A DNA stretch of 23,892 bases from Parvularia atlantis. Lineage: Eukaryota; Opisthokonta; Rotosphaerida. Position numbers and translations under genes: made by a program. Location: contig CALSCO010001738.1 of assembly GCA_943704415.1 (NCBI GenBank), positions 1-23,892 on the forward strand, written 5' to 3'. Numbering within the stretch: the stretch's first letter is position 1; the number at the start of each line of letters is the position of its first letter. The notes under the pieces were generated by a model that saw nothing but the letters and a program-made list of their open reading frames with translations, was not told where the DNA came from and did no database searches. Below, one piece after another: positions 1 to 11,278 of this stretch.

Positions 1-56
1 CGCTTGCGGATCTCCTTGCCTGATAGGAACACGTGTGTGGTCGTTGATGCAGACAT
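1..56 (-). CDS. Possible 5' end of an unidentified gene running off the left edge
   Basis: On the minus strand an ATG at 56-54 opens a frame with no stop to the window edge, giving 18 codons that begin MSASTTTHVFLSGKEIRK. The reading looks protein-like and would make this gene divergent from the glycoside hydrolase at 434, matching the alternating layout of the window. The peptide is too short to assign to a family, and an open frame of this size could occur by chance. I do not recognise the product. Confidence 0.3.
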   Translation of the reverse strand, partial: MSASTTTHVFLSGKEIRK

Positions 57-433
57 GTTTGCAGATCAGAATAGCATAATGGTTCATGATGGTTGGAAAG
101 ACACAAGGCGCGCACTTTGATACGCACCTGTAAAGCCGAATTGCAAACATGTTGTGCAAAAGCCAACAAAGCGGAATCGCTCACTGGAGCAGAGTACGCA
201 GACGGAAGAGAGAAAATGGAGAGAAGTGGGTACTTTGCTTCATAAAGCGCGAAAAGGTCTCCACGGTGCGACGGACCGCGGGGTAATCGTGTACAAGTGA
301 GCCGGTGTGCGCACAAGCCGGCCACTGCGCGCTCAGATGGGCCAGACCAGCGGCTGCGTTAGCCTGTACATGCGCAGTTCCACTTCTTCTGTTAGGTCCT
401 ATGGCTGCGGCCAGTTTGTGCCACACGACAGAC
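57..433. other. AT-richer intergenic stretch upstream of the glycoside hydrolase
   Basis: This 377-bp stretch has no gene I can support. Positions 1-180 are about 48% G+C by direct count, far below the roughly two-thirds G+C of the rest, and GC content rises again from about 290. Open frames on both strands at 300-430 do not resemble known proteins. It probably holds the promoter and 5' UTR of the gene at 434 and possibly of the putative minus-strand gene at the left edge. I see no convincing TATA box, tRNA or repeat. Confidence 0.5.
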
Positions 434-1730
434 ATGGCGATGCCGTGTGTCGTTCTCGCCCTCGCGATCGTCGCGGCGGCGCAGGCGGCCGTGGGCGCAC
501 AGGCAACGGGCGTGCGCTGGTCCGAGGAGCGCGCGAACGAGTGGTACGCCCGCCAGGGCTGGATTGTGGGCGCCAACTTTGCGCCGGGTGCGTTCTTCCG
601 CCCGGCGAGCACATCGGCTGATGCATCGCCGCATCCGCAGCGTACGCCGTCAACGAGATCGAGATGTGGAACGCGGCGACGTTCAACGCTACGGCGATTG
701 ACGCCGAGCTGGCGCTAGCGCAGTCGCTCGGCTTCACGAGCATGCGCGTGTTCCTGCACGATCTGGTCTGGCGCGACGACCCGGACGGCCTGCTCGCGCG
801 GATGGACACGTTCCTGGCGCTGGCATCGCGGCGTGGGCTGCGCACGATGGCGCGTCGCGTGCGGCGTCACAGTCGCGCGTGCGGTGGCTCATGCGCGGCT
901 GACACGCCCGCGGCAGTTTGTGCACTTTGACTCGGTCTGGGACCCGTACCCCGTCGCGGGCAAGCAGCCCGAGCTTGTCCCACGTGTGCACAACTCGCGC
1001 TGGGTGCAGAGCCCCGGCCGCGAGATCCTGGGCGACCCGACGCGGCACGGCGAGCTGCGCTCGTACGTGGTCGACATCATCACGCGCTTCCGCGATGACG
1101 CACGTGTGCTCATCTGGGACTTGATGAACGAGCCGAACAAGTGCGCGCGGCCGGCCACACCACTGACTCTTGCTCTGACAGCCCCCTCCCCGTGGCACCA
1201 GCCCCGTGCCGCAGTACGCGAGCGAGGAGCTGCCCGACAAGGCCGAGCGCGCGCTAGAGCTGCTGCAGCTGGCGTTCCAGTGGGCGCGCGAGGTTGACCC
1301 GACGCAGCCGCTGACGTCGGGCGTGTGGGAGGGCGACTGGTCGTCCGACGCGCGCCTGTCGCCGATGCAGCGCTTCCAGCTGAACGAGTCGGACATCGTC
1401 ACGTTCCACAACTACGGCCCGCCGCAGGACGTGATCGCGCGGATCGGCCACCTCCGCCGTTACAACCGCCCAATCCTCTGCACCGAGTACATGGCGCGCG
1501 GGGCCGGCAGCACGTTTGAGGGCGTCCTGCCCGTGTTCAAGAGCGAGAACGTTGGCGCGTACAACTGGGGCTTTGTGGACGGGCGCACGCAGACGATCTA
1601 CCCGTGGGACTCGTGGGACCGTGAGTACACGACCGAGCCCGACCCGTGGTTCCACGACATCTTCCGCGGCGACGGCACGCCCTACCGCGACGACGAGGTT
1701 GCGCTCATCCGGAGCCTCACCGGCGCCTGA
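434..1730 (+). CDS. Secreted GH5-like glycoside hydrolase (TIM-barrel, cellulase superfamily)
   Basis: Probable extracellular or lumenal enzyme hydrolysing beta-linked polysaccharides; the substrate cannot be told from sequence. The N-terminus from the ATG at 434 is a signal-peptide-like hydrophobic stretch (MAMPCVVLALAIVAAAQA). Family landmarks follow in order: a GANFAPAYAVNEIEMW opening, FDSVWDPYP, VHNSRWVQSPG, DLMNEPN (Glu is the expected acid/base), FHNYG, and LCTEYMAR (Glu is the expected nucleophile). Four exons: 434-587, 641-849 or 641-858, 917-1140 and 1202-1730, coding about 371-374 residues. The second intron is ambiguous: a GC donor at 850 gives RTM-FVHFD, which fits the family better, while a GT donor at 859 inserts ARR. 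The nearest relatives I recall are bacterial GH5-like proteins, so ancient transfer is possible, but base composition and introns match the neighbours. Subfamily and substrate are unknown. Confidence 0.85.
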
Positions 1731-1841
1731 CCTTCTGTGCCTGTCTGTGCGCGTCTGCGCCTGCCTATCTGTGTCGGTCAGCCAAAGAACAACCGCTTGC
1801 TTGCATCGCGCTTGCATCGCCCGCACATCCCGCCAGCTTGG

Positions 1842-3991
<2,150 letters not shown>

Positions 3992-4154
3992 GCGCTGTCA
4001 CAGAGCTCCTGCTGTATTCCGCCTGGCTGCAACCGCCGCGCGCCCAGCATGGCCGTCACATCCTCTCTTCCTAGGCCTATCGCCGATCGCGCGCCCACCT
4101 CTTGCCCCATCGCGCGCGCCCGCCGGTGACACGCGCGCGCGCGCGGCCGCAGGC
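3992..4154. promoter_or_regulatory. Divergent promoter region between D2HGDH and the carnitine acyltransferase
   Basis: These 163 bp separate two divergent start codons, so the region probably drives both genes. It contains a C/T-rich patch around 4060-4075 and an alternating CG run just before the acyltransferase start. The end of the region (GTGACACGCG... then CCGCAG, 4127-4152) looks like a branch site and 3' splice site, so a 5'-UTR or alternative-first-exon intron is possible. The stretch is also open in frame with the acyltransferase from an ATG at 3990. I see no TATA box. Confidence 0.5.
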
Positions 4155-6816
4155 ATGACGTGGGAGACGCTCAGCCCGCAGCAATGGCTCAAGGACCTGG
4201 CCGAGCAGCCGGGCAAGGTGGCCGACTGCTACGCGCACCAGGGAGGGCTACCGCGGCTGCCGGTGCCGGACCTGGATGCGGTGCGCGCGTGTCGGCGGCG
4301 GCGGCGGCGGCTGACGGCGAGGCAGACGCTCGACAAGTACCTCGAGGTCGTGCGCCCGGTCGTCGCGTCAGAGGAGGAGCTGGCCTTGACGCGCCGCGCA
4401 GTTGAGGAGTTCCGCAAGGGCCACGGGCGCGTGCTGCAGCAGCGTCTGCTTGAGGTGCGCCCGCCCGTGCGTGCGCGTTCAGTCTGCAGCACGTTAATGG
4501 GCGCAGCACGAGGCCAAGTGCCGCCAGGCGGGCGTGACCAACTGGCTCAAGGACTGGTGGCTGTACGGCGCGTATCTGTCGGACCGAGTGCCGATCCCGA
4601 TCAACTCGAACGTGTACGCGGGTGCGTGCGGGCCTCCGATGGGCGTGCGCGCCTGCTGACGCCGTGTGTGTGTGCAGTCTCGCGCGACCACCCGCTCGCG
4701 ACGATCCAGAAGATTGACCCGGTCATCCGCGCCGCGGGCGTGCTCAACCACACGGCCATCTACAAGCTCCTGAGCACGCGCGGCCAGATCCCTGTCGACC
4801 GCCAGGGCAAGCGCGAGCTGTGCATGGACCAGCACCGCCGCGTGTACTCGACCGTCCGCGTGCCGGGCGAGCAGTTCGACCACCTCGTGACGTACCCACT
4901 CGAGCAGTCACGCCACTGCGTCGTGCTCATACGTGAGCACTTTTTCGCGGTCGACATCATCGACGCCAAGCTCAACGCACGCCCGGCGCGCGACATCCTG
5001 CACGACCTGGTGCGACGTTTTTTTGTGCGTTGTTGCCCCGCACAGCTCACACACACGCCGGACGCAGGAGGAGATCGTCGCGCTCGCCAACGACATGCCC
5101 ATCGCGCCGCCCGTGAGCGTCTTCACGTACCAGGACCGCACGTTCTGGGCAAAGGCGCGCGCCAAGCTGATCGCGCACTCGGCCGGCAATAAGGCCGCGT
5201 TCGAGGCCATCGAGAGGTGCGCCGTGCGAGCGCGCCTCTCGTGCGCTGACCGCGGTGTGCGGGCAGCGCCATTTCGATCACCGTGTTTGATGAGAACGAG
5301 CCCATGACGAACGACGACATCGCGCGCCTGTCGCTCAACGGCGAGGGCCGCCTGCGCTACTTTGACAAGTCGTCCCAGGCACGCCGCTGCCGCCCGCACG
5401 CGGTTCCCCCGCCCCTCTTGTTCGTCTGACCGTACGGCCAGGGCATCTTCTTCGCCAACGGCCGCATGGGCAACAACGCCGAGCACACGCCGTTCGATGC
5501 GCCGCCGAGCGCGCATGGCAACATGTCCTTCGTGCGTGCGCGCCCATCCTTGCAAAGGCTCGTTCACTCAGCTGAGTGCGCAGGTCAACATGCTCGAGAC
5601 GGCGGAAGAGTACATGGAGCTGTCGAACGCGCACCGATGGCACGTCAAGCCGGGCAAGGTGTGCCGCATGTAGCCGCGCGCGCGTGAGCGTCCGGCTGAG
5701 CCGCACCGCCAGCGTGAGGGCGCGACCTGGCGCTACATGCCAATCGACGTGCCCGCGGCGGTGCACGAGGACCTCAAGGTTGCCGTGCCGCGTGCGATCG
5801 CGCACGCACAGTCGTCCGACATCAAGGTCGGGCTTCGTTGAGCACGCAAGCGGTCGGGCTCACCCGCGCGCAGGTCCTCGAGTACGACAAGTACGGCATG
5901 CACTTTATCCGCAACGTCGCGCGGCAGAGCCCGGACTCGTGGATCCAGATGGGCCTGCAGCTGGCCTACTACCGCCTTGTGGGCAAGTGCGCGTGCGTGT
6001 ATGAGACGCAGACGACGCGCCTCTTCCGCGACGGCCGCACGGGTGCGTGTTGCACGGCTGCACGTGCGCGCCGCGACGCTGAGCGCCGCCGCAGAGACCG
6101 GCCGCGTGCTGTCGCTCGAACAGGTTGCCTTTGTCAACACGTTCCACGAAGCCAAGGCCTCGCCCGTCGACAAGTTCAATGCGCTGCGCACGGCGATCAA
6201 CGTGCATGTCAAGTACATGCTCGAGGCGGGCCAGGGCAAGGGCATGGATCGGTGCGCGCCTTGCTGGTCTCGAGCGCCGCTCACGCCTCGCAAAGGCACC
6301 TGCTCGGCTTGCGCTTCTGCATCAAGCCGGACGAGAAGCCGCCGGCGATGTTCACCGACCCGACTTGGGCCAAGTGCAACAACTTTATGCTGGTGTGTGC
6401 GCGCGTGTGCCTGCCCCAGGCGCGCGGCTGACACGGCACCCAGTCGACCTCCAATATGACGCCGGGCGTCTTCTGGGAGGGTGGCTTTGGCGCGTACCTG
6501 CACGAGGGGTGCGTTTGCGCGCACTCTGCACCTGCCACGCTGACCGCATGTGCGCACACAGCTACGGCTGCTGCTACGGCGTGCGTCCGCACCAGATCTG
6601 GGTGTCGATCGCGACGCGCACGACCACCGGCAAGACGTCGTCCGACCGGTGCGCCGCGCGGGGGGCACGCCCGTGGGGCTCACCCGGGCCGCCAGCTTCC
6701 GCCGCACGCTCGCAATGGCCTTCGACGACATGGCCACGATGACGCTCGAGGCTATCAAGGTCAGCCCCAACATCACCGACAACCTCCCGAACCTCAAGGC
6801 GCAGGCGCGCATGTGA
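4155..6816 (+). CDS. Carnitine O-acyltransferase (probably carnitine acetyltransferase)
   Basis: Transfers acyl groups between CoA and carnitine, moving acetyl or acyl units between organelles. It opens MTWETLSPQQWL, then LPRLPVPDLDATLDKYL, the family N-terminal signature. Also visible are DWWLYGAYLSDRVPIPINSN, FFANGRMGNNAEHTPFDAP (catalytic His about 337), VLEYDKYGMHFI, YETQTTRLFRDGRTE and the LSTSN motif near residue 555. The end, QARM, fits the peroxisomal PTS1 pattern. Fifteen exons: 4155-4280, 4326-4454, 4507-4621, 4678-5009, 5068-5216, 5267-5378, 5442-5531, 5584-5658, 5713-5826, 5874-6042, 6095-6251, 6296-6392, 6444-6508, 6562-6648 and 6696-6816; 645 residues, normal for the family. The intron at 5379-5441 is GC-AG, and the one at 6252-6295 ends AAAG. 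An upstream in-frame ATG at 3990 would add 55 Arg-rich residues. Acyl-chain preference cannot be set from sequence alone. Confidence 0.93.
5379..5441 (+). other. GC-AG intron in the carnitine acyltransferase (CAG|GCACGC)
   Basis: The intron joins RYFDKSSQ to GIFFANGRMG in phase 0, just before the catalytic-His block. No GT donor restores the frame here. A GTCTGACC branch-like site lies about 15 nt before the acceptor GGCCAG. The length is 63 nt. Confidence 0.92.
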
Positions 6817-6859
6817 GGCGTGCGGCCGAGAAAAGCAAGCGTAAGGGGGGTGTGCAGGG

Positions 6860-9800
6860 TTACATGAACGGATTCACGGGCTCAGCCTGTGCTGCGGCCG
6901 TGAGCGACGTGGCCGAGGGCGGGCTGACGAGCGCGTCGATCGGTCCGTCGAGCCACTCGCCGCCGCTCGCTGCGGGTTGTGCGGCCGCGCCCGTGAGGCG
7001 CCGGCTTGTGGGCGACATGCACCGCCAGCGCACCCTGCTCGAGCTCGGACAGGCGAATGATCGACGCGAGCTCGGCGTTCTCGCGCTCGAGTGCGTACGC
7101 CAGCACGGTCTGACGTCGGCGCCGCGTGTGAGCGCGCGCACACCGAGCAGCACCATGCAATGGCAGCTGCGCACGTTGCCGTACGCGTCTTGCGCGTCCG
7201 TGCGGGCGTGGCGCTTAAGAAGGAGCGACGCGCAGCGCATGCGGCCGGCGATCGCCGCGTGCATCAGCGCCGTGCGGCCCTGCGCGTCCGCCGCGTTGAT
7301 GTCGGCGCCCCACTGGCGGCAGCGCTCGCGTCAGGCGCACAGCCGCCCTGTCGCATCGCCGCCGCACCAGTAGCAGCCAGTCGAAGCACTCATTGCGGCC
7401 ATCGTCCACCGTGCGGATGAGTGGCGAGCGCAGCAGCTCGTCGCGCACGTCCGGCGCGTTCAGGTCTGCGCGCCCCGCCTTGGCCGTGAGCATGCTGATG
7501 AGGTCGCCGGCGGCGCAGGCGTCGTGCAGCAGCTGCGTAAGGAATGCTGAGTGTACACACGTGCAGTCAGGCACGATGCGCACTTGACTCGCGTCCACCA
7601 GCGGCTGCGCCATCGCCAGTTCCATGTGCTTGGCCTTGATCCACGCCGCCTTGACGTTGCTGTGGCAGCCCTGCGTCAATGCTGGTGATGCATACGTGCG
7701 CACACCGCGGGCTCACGTGGGCGAAGTGGCCGTGGGCGCGGGCGGAAGGCCGGGTAGGTCGCGGTTGCGCTCGAGGATCGCATTCACGGCCGCGTTGCCC
7801 GTGGCGAGGAAGATCTGCGTGCTGCACATGAGCCCGTGTTGCGCACAAAGCGGCACGGTAACGCGCACCTGTTGCAGCGTCGTGTCCCAGATGTCGAGCG
7901 TGAGCGAGCGCACCTTGGACACGTGCGTGCCCATGCTGCGGTGCACGCCCGAGCACTCGATGCACAACAGCGCGCCCGTCGTGATCGACGCCCACTCGGG
8001 CTGCGGCGCGCCACAGTCGGCGCAGCGGTCGTTGCCGGGCAGGGCGCGCAGCTCTTGCAGCAGCAGCGGCGGGAAGCCGGCGGTCACGGCGCCGCCCGCG
8101 CTCGCGAGGCTCGTCGACGACGTCGAGCCCGGCGTTGCGGTCGCGCGGCTGCCCACGGCCCCGGTCGAGGGCGAGACAGGCGGCAGCGCCTGCACCTGTT
8201 CCTGCAGACGGCGCTGCGGCGGCACAACCATGCCCTTGGGCAGCTTTTCCTGTGCGTGTGCGCGCGCGCGCGTCGTGTGTCAGCGCGCTACGTGCAGACG
8301 GACACCACGCGCGCCTTCTTCTCCTTGCTCAGGCCAAAGTCGCCCACGTCCGTCTCTTTGCTCGACAGCGCGTTGGAGATCGCCTGCGAGATGGCCAGGA
8401 CCCAGCTGTTCAGATCCTCGTCGCTGCTCGCCTGCAGCGTGTACGACTTGATCGGCGAGATGACCTGGCGCGCACGTCAGCACAGCGCACCGAGCGCAGC
8501 CCGTCTCACCTGGAAGCAGAAGCGGCGGTCGACCTCGGCCACGGGCTTGACCGTGCACAGGCGCAAGTTGGTCGCGACGGTCGGCTCCTCGTTGTCCTGG
8601 AGCGAGCGGCACAAACAGCGTCAGTCCGCGGCGAAAAGACGGGCTCACAAGCGCACCTTGCCGCGCGTGTAGTAGATCAGCAGGCCGCCGCGAATGACAA
8701 AGTAGCGCCGCTGCCACTCGGTCATCTTCATAAGCTGCGACGCTTTCTGTGCGCGCGCGCGAGATCTGCTGTGAGCGTGAACGGTGACTGCGCGTCGCCC
8801 GTGCCTTGAGCAGGTAGCCCTGCTTGGCGACGGTGACCGTGCCGCTGCTCGCGTCGGCCATGTCCTCGCGCACGGGCGTGACGCTCGGCGGCGGCAACGA
8901 CGTCGGCACGTAGTACGGCTCGCAGGCCTGCCGCGCGCGCGTCCAGCGATCGGCCCGCGCAAACACGCCGTGCGCACACCTTGATCAGCGACAGCCTTAG
9001 CTCCTCCTTCTGCGCCTGCTCGGCCTTGTGGTCCGTGCGTGCCTTCTGCAGCTGGCCTGCGGCGACGCTCGCGCGCGTCGACCGGCTGCAGCACCAGGTT
9101 ACCAAGTGGCGCACCCGACAGGCTGCTCATGTACGGAAACATGTCGTGCAGCATCTCGTACGCCTGGTGGTGGAACGACGCCTGGGCGTAGAGGTACGCG
9201 AGCACCTGCCCGCGGGCCGTTCGCCGTGTCAGCATCCGCGTGCGTGCGCCAACAACGCGTGCCTTCTCGAAAAACTCAAACTTCTTCTTGGCCTGAACGT
9301 CGTTGAGCTTGAGCACGTAATTGAGCGACTGGCCGTGGAACTCGCGGCGCGCCTGGGCGACCTCCTGCGCGGCCTGCAGAGGGGGGAAAAGGCTGAGCAC
9401 ACATTGACGTCAGGACGCGGCCCACCTCGGCCGACACGCCCTCCTTCGGCTTGCGCGCGAGGTAGCGGTTGAGCTCGCGGTCGTAGTCGTCGCTGCTCTT
9501 GTTGAACGCGCGCTGCGCCGTCTGCGGGCTCGAGATCAGCGCGCCGCGGTCGACGCGCGGCAACGGCGACGGCGCAGCACCGCGACCGAGCCCAGGTCGT
9601 TCTTGATCATGTGCTCGAGCGGCTCGATCAGGACCATCTCGGCCTGCTGGTGCAGGATCGCGCGCATCGCCTCGATCTCGTGCAGCGCCTCACCAAAGCG
9701 CTGCAGCCCAGCGTCTGTTGTCGTCGCGCGTTGAGCGCTTTGCGCCCCGCCGCGCGCCCGCGTCTGCCGTGCGCACCGATCGCGTGGTCCTCCTGCGAGC

Positions 9801-10094
9801 GCTCGCGCTGCGCGAACCGCAGCAGCTCGTCGGCAAACTGCGTGCTCTTTTGCATGTGCGCTGCGCGCGGGGATGAGCAGGCGCGGCGCGCCCGCGGCAC
9901 GCACCCTTCGAGTTGTCGACACACGCCCGCGCCAGCTTGAGCAGGTTCTTGCTCGTCGCCTCAAAATCGGCCGTGCTCTGCTCGAGCATCGCCAGATCGG
10001 CGCGGAAGAACGGCGAGTCCTCGAAGCAGCCCTCGAGCCGCACGAGCTGCGGCGCCGCGCCGTCCGACGACGGGCGCTCGAGCGACGTCGACAT
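6860..10094 (-). CDS. ACAP-type Arf-GAP: BAR, PH, ArfGAP and ankyrin repeats
   Basis: Stimulates GTP hydrolysis on Arf-family GTPases at curved endosomal or plasma membranes. Order: BAR domain about 10-290 ([47 protein letters not shown]); PH about 295-395 ([34 protein letters not shown]); ArfGAP from about 480 with zinc finger CADC-x16-CIEC and the arginine finger in GVHRSMGTH; ankyrin repeats about 615-720; tail ending EPVNPFM. Eighteen exons: 10094-9905, 9860-9777, 9714-9581, 9521-9426, 9373-9263, 9205-9115, 9056-8980, 8927-8805, 8746-8657, 8596-8510, 8464-8306, 8249-7869, 7814-7731, 7670-7584, 7532-7368, 7312-7175, 7109-7034 and 6969-6860; 760 residues, as in human ACAPs. The donor near 7730 is uncertain (GC at 7730 or 7739). 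The last intron (6970-7033) is chosen for its GTGCGC donor; read-through gives a basic tail instead. Confidence 0.92.
8747..8804 (-). other. GC-AG intron in the ACAP PH domain (AAG|GCACGG)
   Basis: The intron joins KQGYLLK to [15 protein letters not shown] in phase 0. Reading through changes frame, since the length of 58 nt is not a multiple of three, and no GT donor fits. A GCTCAC branch-like site is present. Confidence 0.87.
9206..9262 (-). other. GC-AG intron in the ACAP BAR domain, tandem with a GT donor
   Basis: AAG|GCACGC joins FEFFEK to VLAYLYAQ and aligns without gaps to human ACAP as I remember it. A GT donor 6 nt downstream is also in frame and would insert Ala-Arg. The length is 57 nt with the GC donor and 51 nt with the GT donor. 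Confidence 0.7.
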
Positions 10095-10237
10095 CGCTGC
10101 TGATGCGCAAGCCTGCGTCACAGTGTAGTTCAAATGCCACTCGCTGCGACCCACACGGATCGCCCTCCACCCAGTGACGATTGATGCATAGGCGGAAGTA
10201 GATACACTTGCCAACGTCGGGACCCGGGGTTGCCCCC
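10095..10237. promoter_or_regulatory. Divergent promoter region between ACAP and the 3'-5' exonuclease
   Basis: These 143 bp separate divergent starts. The stretch around 10120-10200 is less GC-rich than the flanking exons, which fits a promoter. An in-frame ATG at 10208 would lengthen the exonuclease by ten residues. No defined element is recognised. Confidence 0.4.
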
Positions 10238-11218
10238 ATGTCGCACGCCACGCAGCGCGCCGGCAACGGGGTGGCGGTGTGCGTCGTCGACGAGATCGCG
10301 GCCCTGCGCGCCGCCGTCGCGGACGTGAGCACGCCCCTGCGCCCGAACGAGCCCGCGGTGGTCGCGGTCGACCTCGAGGGCAAGCAGCTCGGCCGCAACG
10401 GCACGATCACGTCGCTGCAGCTGTGCGCACCCGGCGTCGACCGGCCCGTGTACTTTGTGGACGTGCATCTGCTGGGACACAGCGCGTTCCAGCGCGGCAA
10501 CGGCCTGCGCGAGCTGCTCGAGAGCGAGGCTGTGCGCAAGCTCTTCTTCGACTGCCGCGCCGACGTCAACGCGCTGTGGTTCCTGTACGACGTGCGCGTG
10601 CCGGCCGCGAGCGTCGTCGACCTGCAGCTGCTCGAGACCTGTCAAAAGGTCCGGCGCAACGAGGACGCAAGCCACCTGGCCGGCCTGGGCAAGCTGATCG
10701 ACCGGCTTCCGCTCACGGTCGTCGAACGATTTCGCATCAAACGCAACAAGGCGGAGGCTCTTCAAATGTTCACGCCCGAGCGCGGCGGCTCGTATGGCGC
10801 GTGGATACAGCGGCCGCTGCATCCCGTGCTGCTCGAGTACATCACCGACGTGCGCCTCTTTCACGCGCTGCACGACCAGCTGCGTCTCGGTCTCGACGAC
10901 GCCGCGACGCCTCTGTTCGACGCCACCCAACGCCGGGTGAGCCACGCGCTGTCGGACGCCTTCGTGCCCCAAAGCCGCGAAAACGTCATCGCCGACAGGA
11001 CGCTCGCCCGCGCCTATCGGCGGATCTGCCGCGAGGCCGCTGCGAGGAGCACGTACACCGTATCGCAAGTCTTCGCCGGCGTCAGCCGCGTCACCGGGCC
11101 GCCGCTTGTGTCGCAACAAGTCGAAATACAGACTCCGCACTTTGGCGAGTCGCACGAGCAGACCGAGAGCGAGCGAGACATGGCGTGGGCCGGCAACGGC
11201 TGGAGCGGCGGCAACTAG
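10238..11218 (+). CDS. DEDD-superfamily 3'-5' exonuclease (RNase D / EXD1-like)
   Basis: Likely a 3'-5' exonuclease or inactive nucleic-acid-binding relative of the WRN/RNase D/EXD1 group. About 326 residues from the ATG at 10238; an in-frame ATG at 10208 is the alternative. Motif I is VAVDLEGKQLG (Asp and Glu, about 46-48), motif II is KLFFDCRADVNALWFLYDV (about 107-125) and motif III is LLEYITDVRLFHAL near residue 208. In motif III the tyrosine lies three residues before the aspartate (YxxD), not the usual four (YxxxD), so catalysis may be altered. After the domain comes a charged C-terminal region. It is the only gene here without introns, although base composition matches its neighbours; recent retroposition or transfer is possible. 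It ends 60 bp before the convergent polymerase gene. Confidence 0.85.
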   Translation: MSHATQRAGNGVAVCVVDEIAALRAAVADVSTPLRPNEPAVVAVDLEGKQLGRNGTITSLQLCAPGVDRPVYFVDVHLLGHSAFQRGNGLRELLESEAVRKLFFDCRADVNALWFLYDVRVPAASVVDLQLLETCQKVRRNEDASHLAGLGKLIDRLPLTVVERFRIKRNKAEALQMFTPERGGSYGAWIQRPLHPVLLEYITDVRLFHALHDQLRLGLDDAATPLFDATQRRVSHALSDAFVPQSRENVIADRTLARAYRRICREAAARSTYTVSQVFAGVSRVTGPPLVSQQVEIQTPHFGESHEQTESERDMAWAGNGWSGGN

Positions 11219-11278
11219 GCGGGCGCCGTAGCGACTGCGCGGCTGTGTTGTACACGGCTTAGTCCACAGCACACCCCT

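Noticed and set aside
5827-5873. In-frame TGA in the acyltransferase as a possible selenocysteine codon, given SepSecS in the window
   Set aside because: The TGA lies inside the intron 5827-5873, whose removal joins SSDIK to VLEYDKYGMHF.
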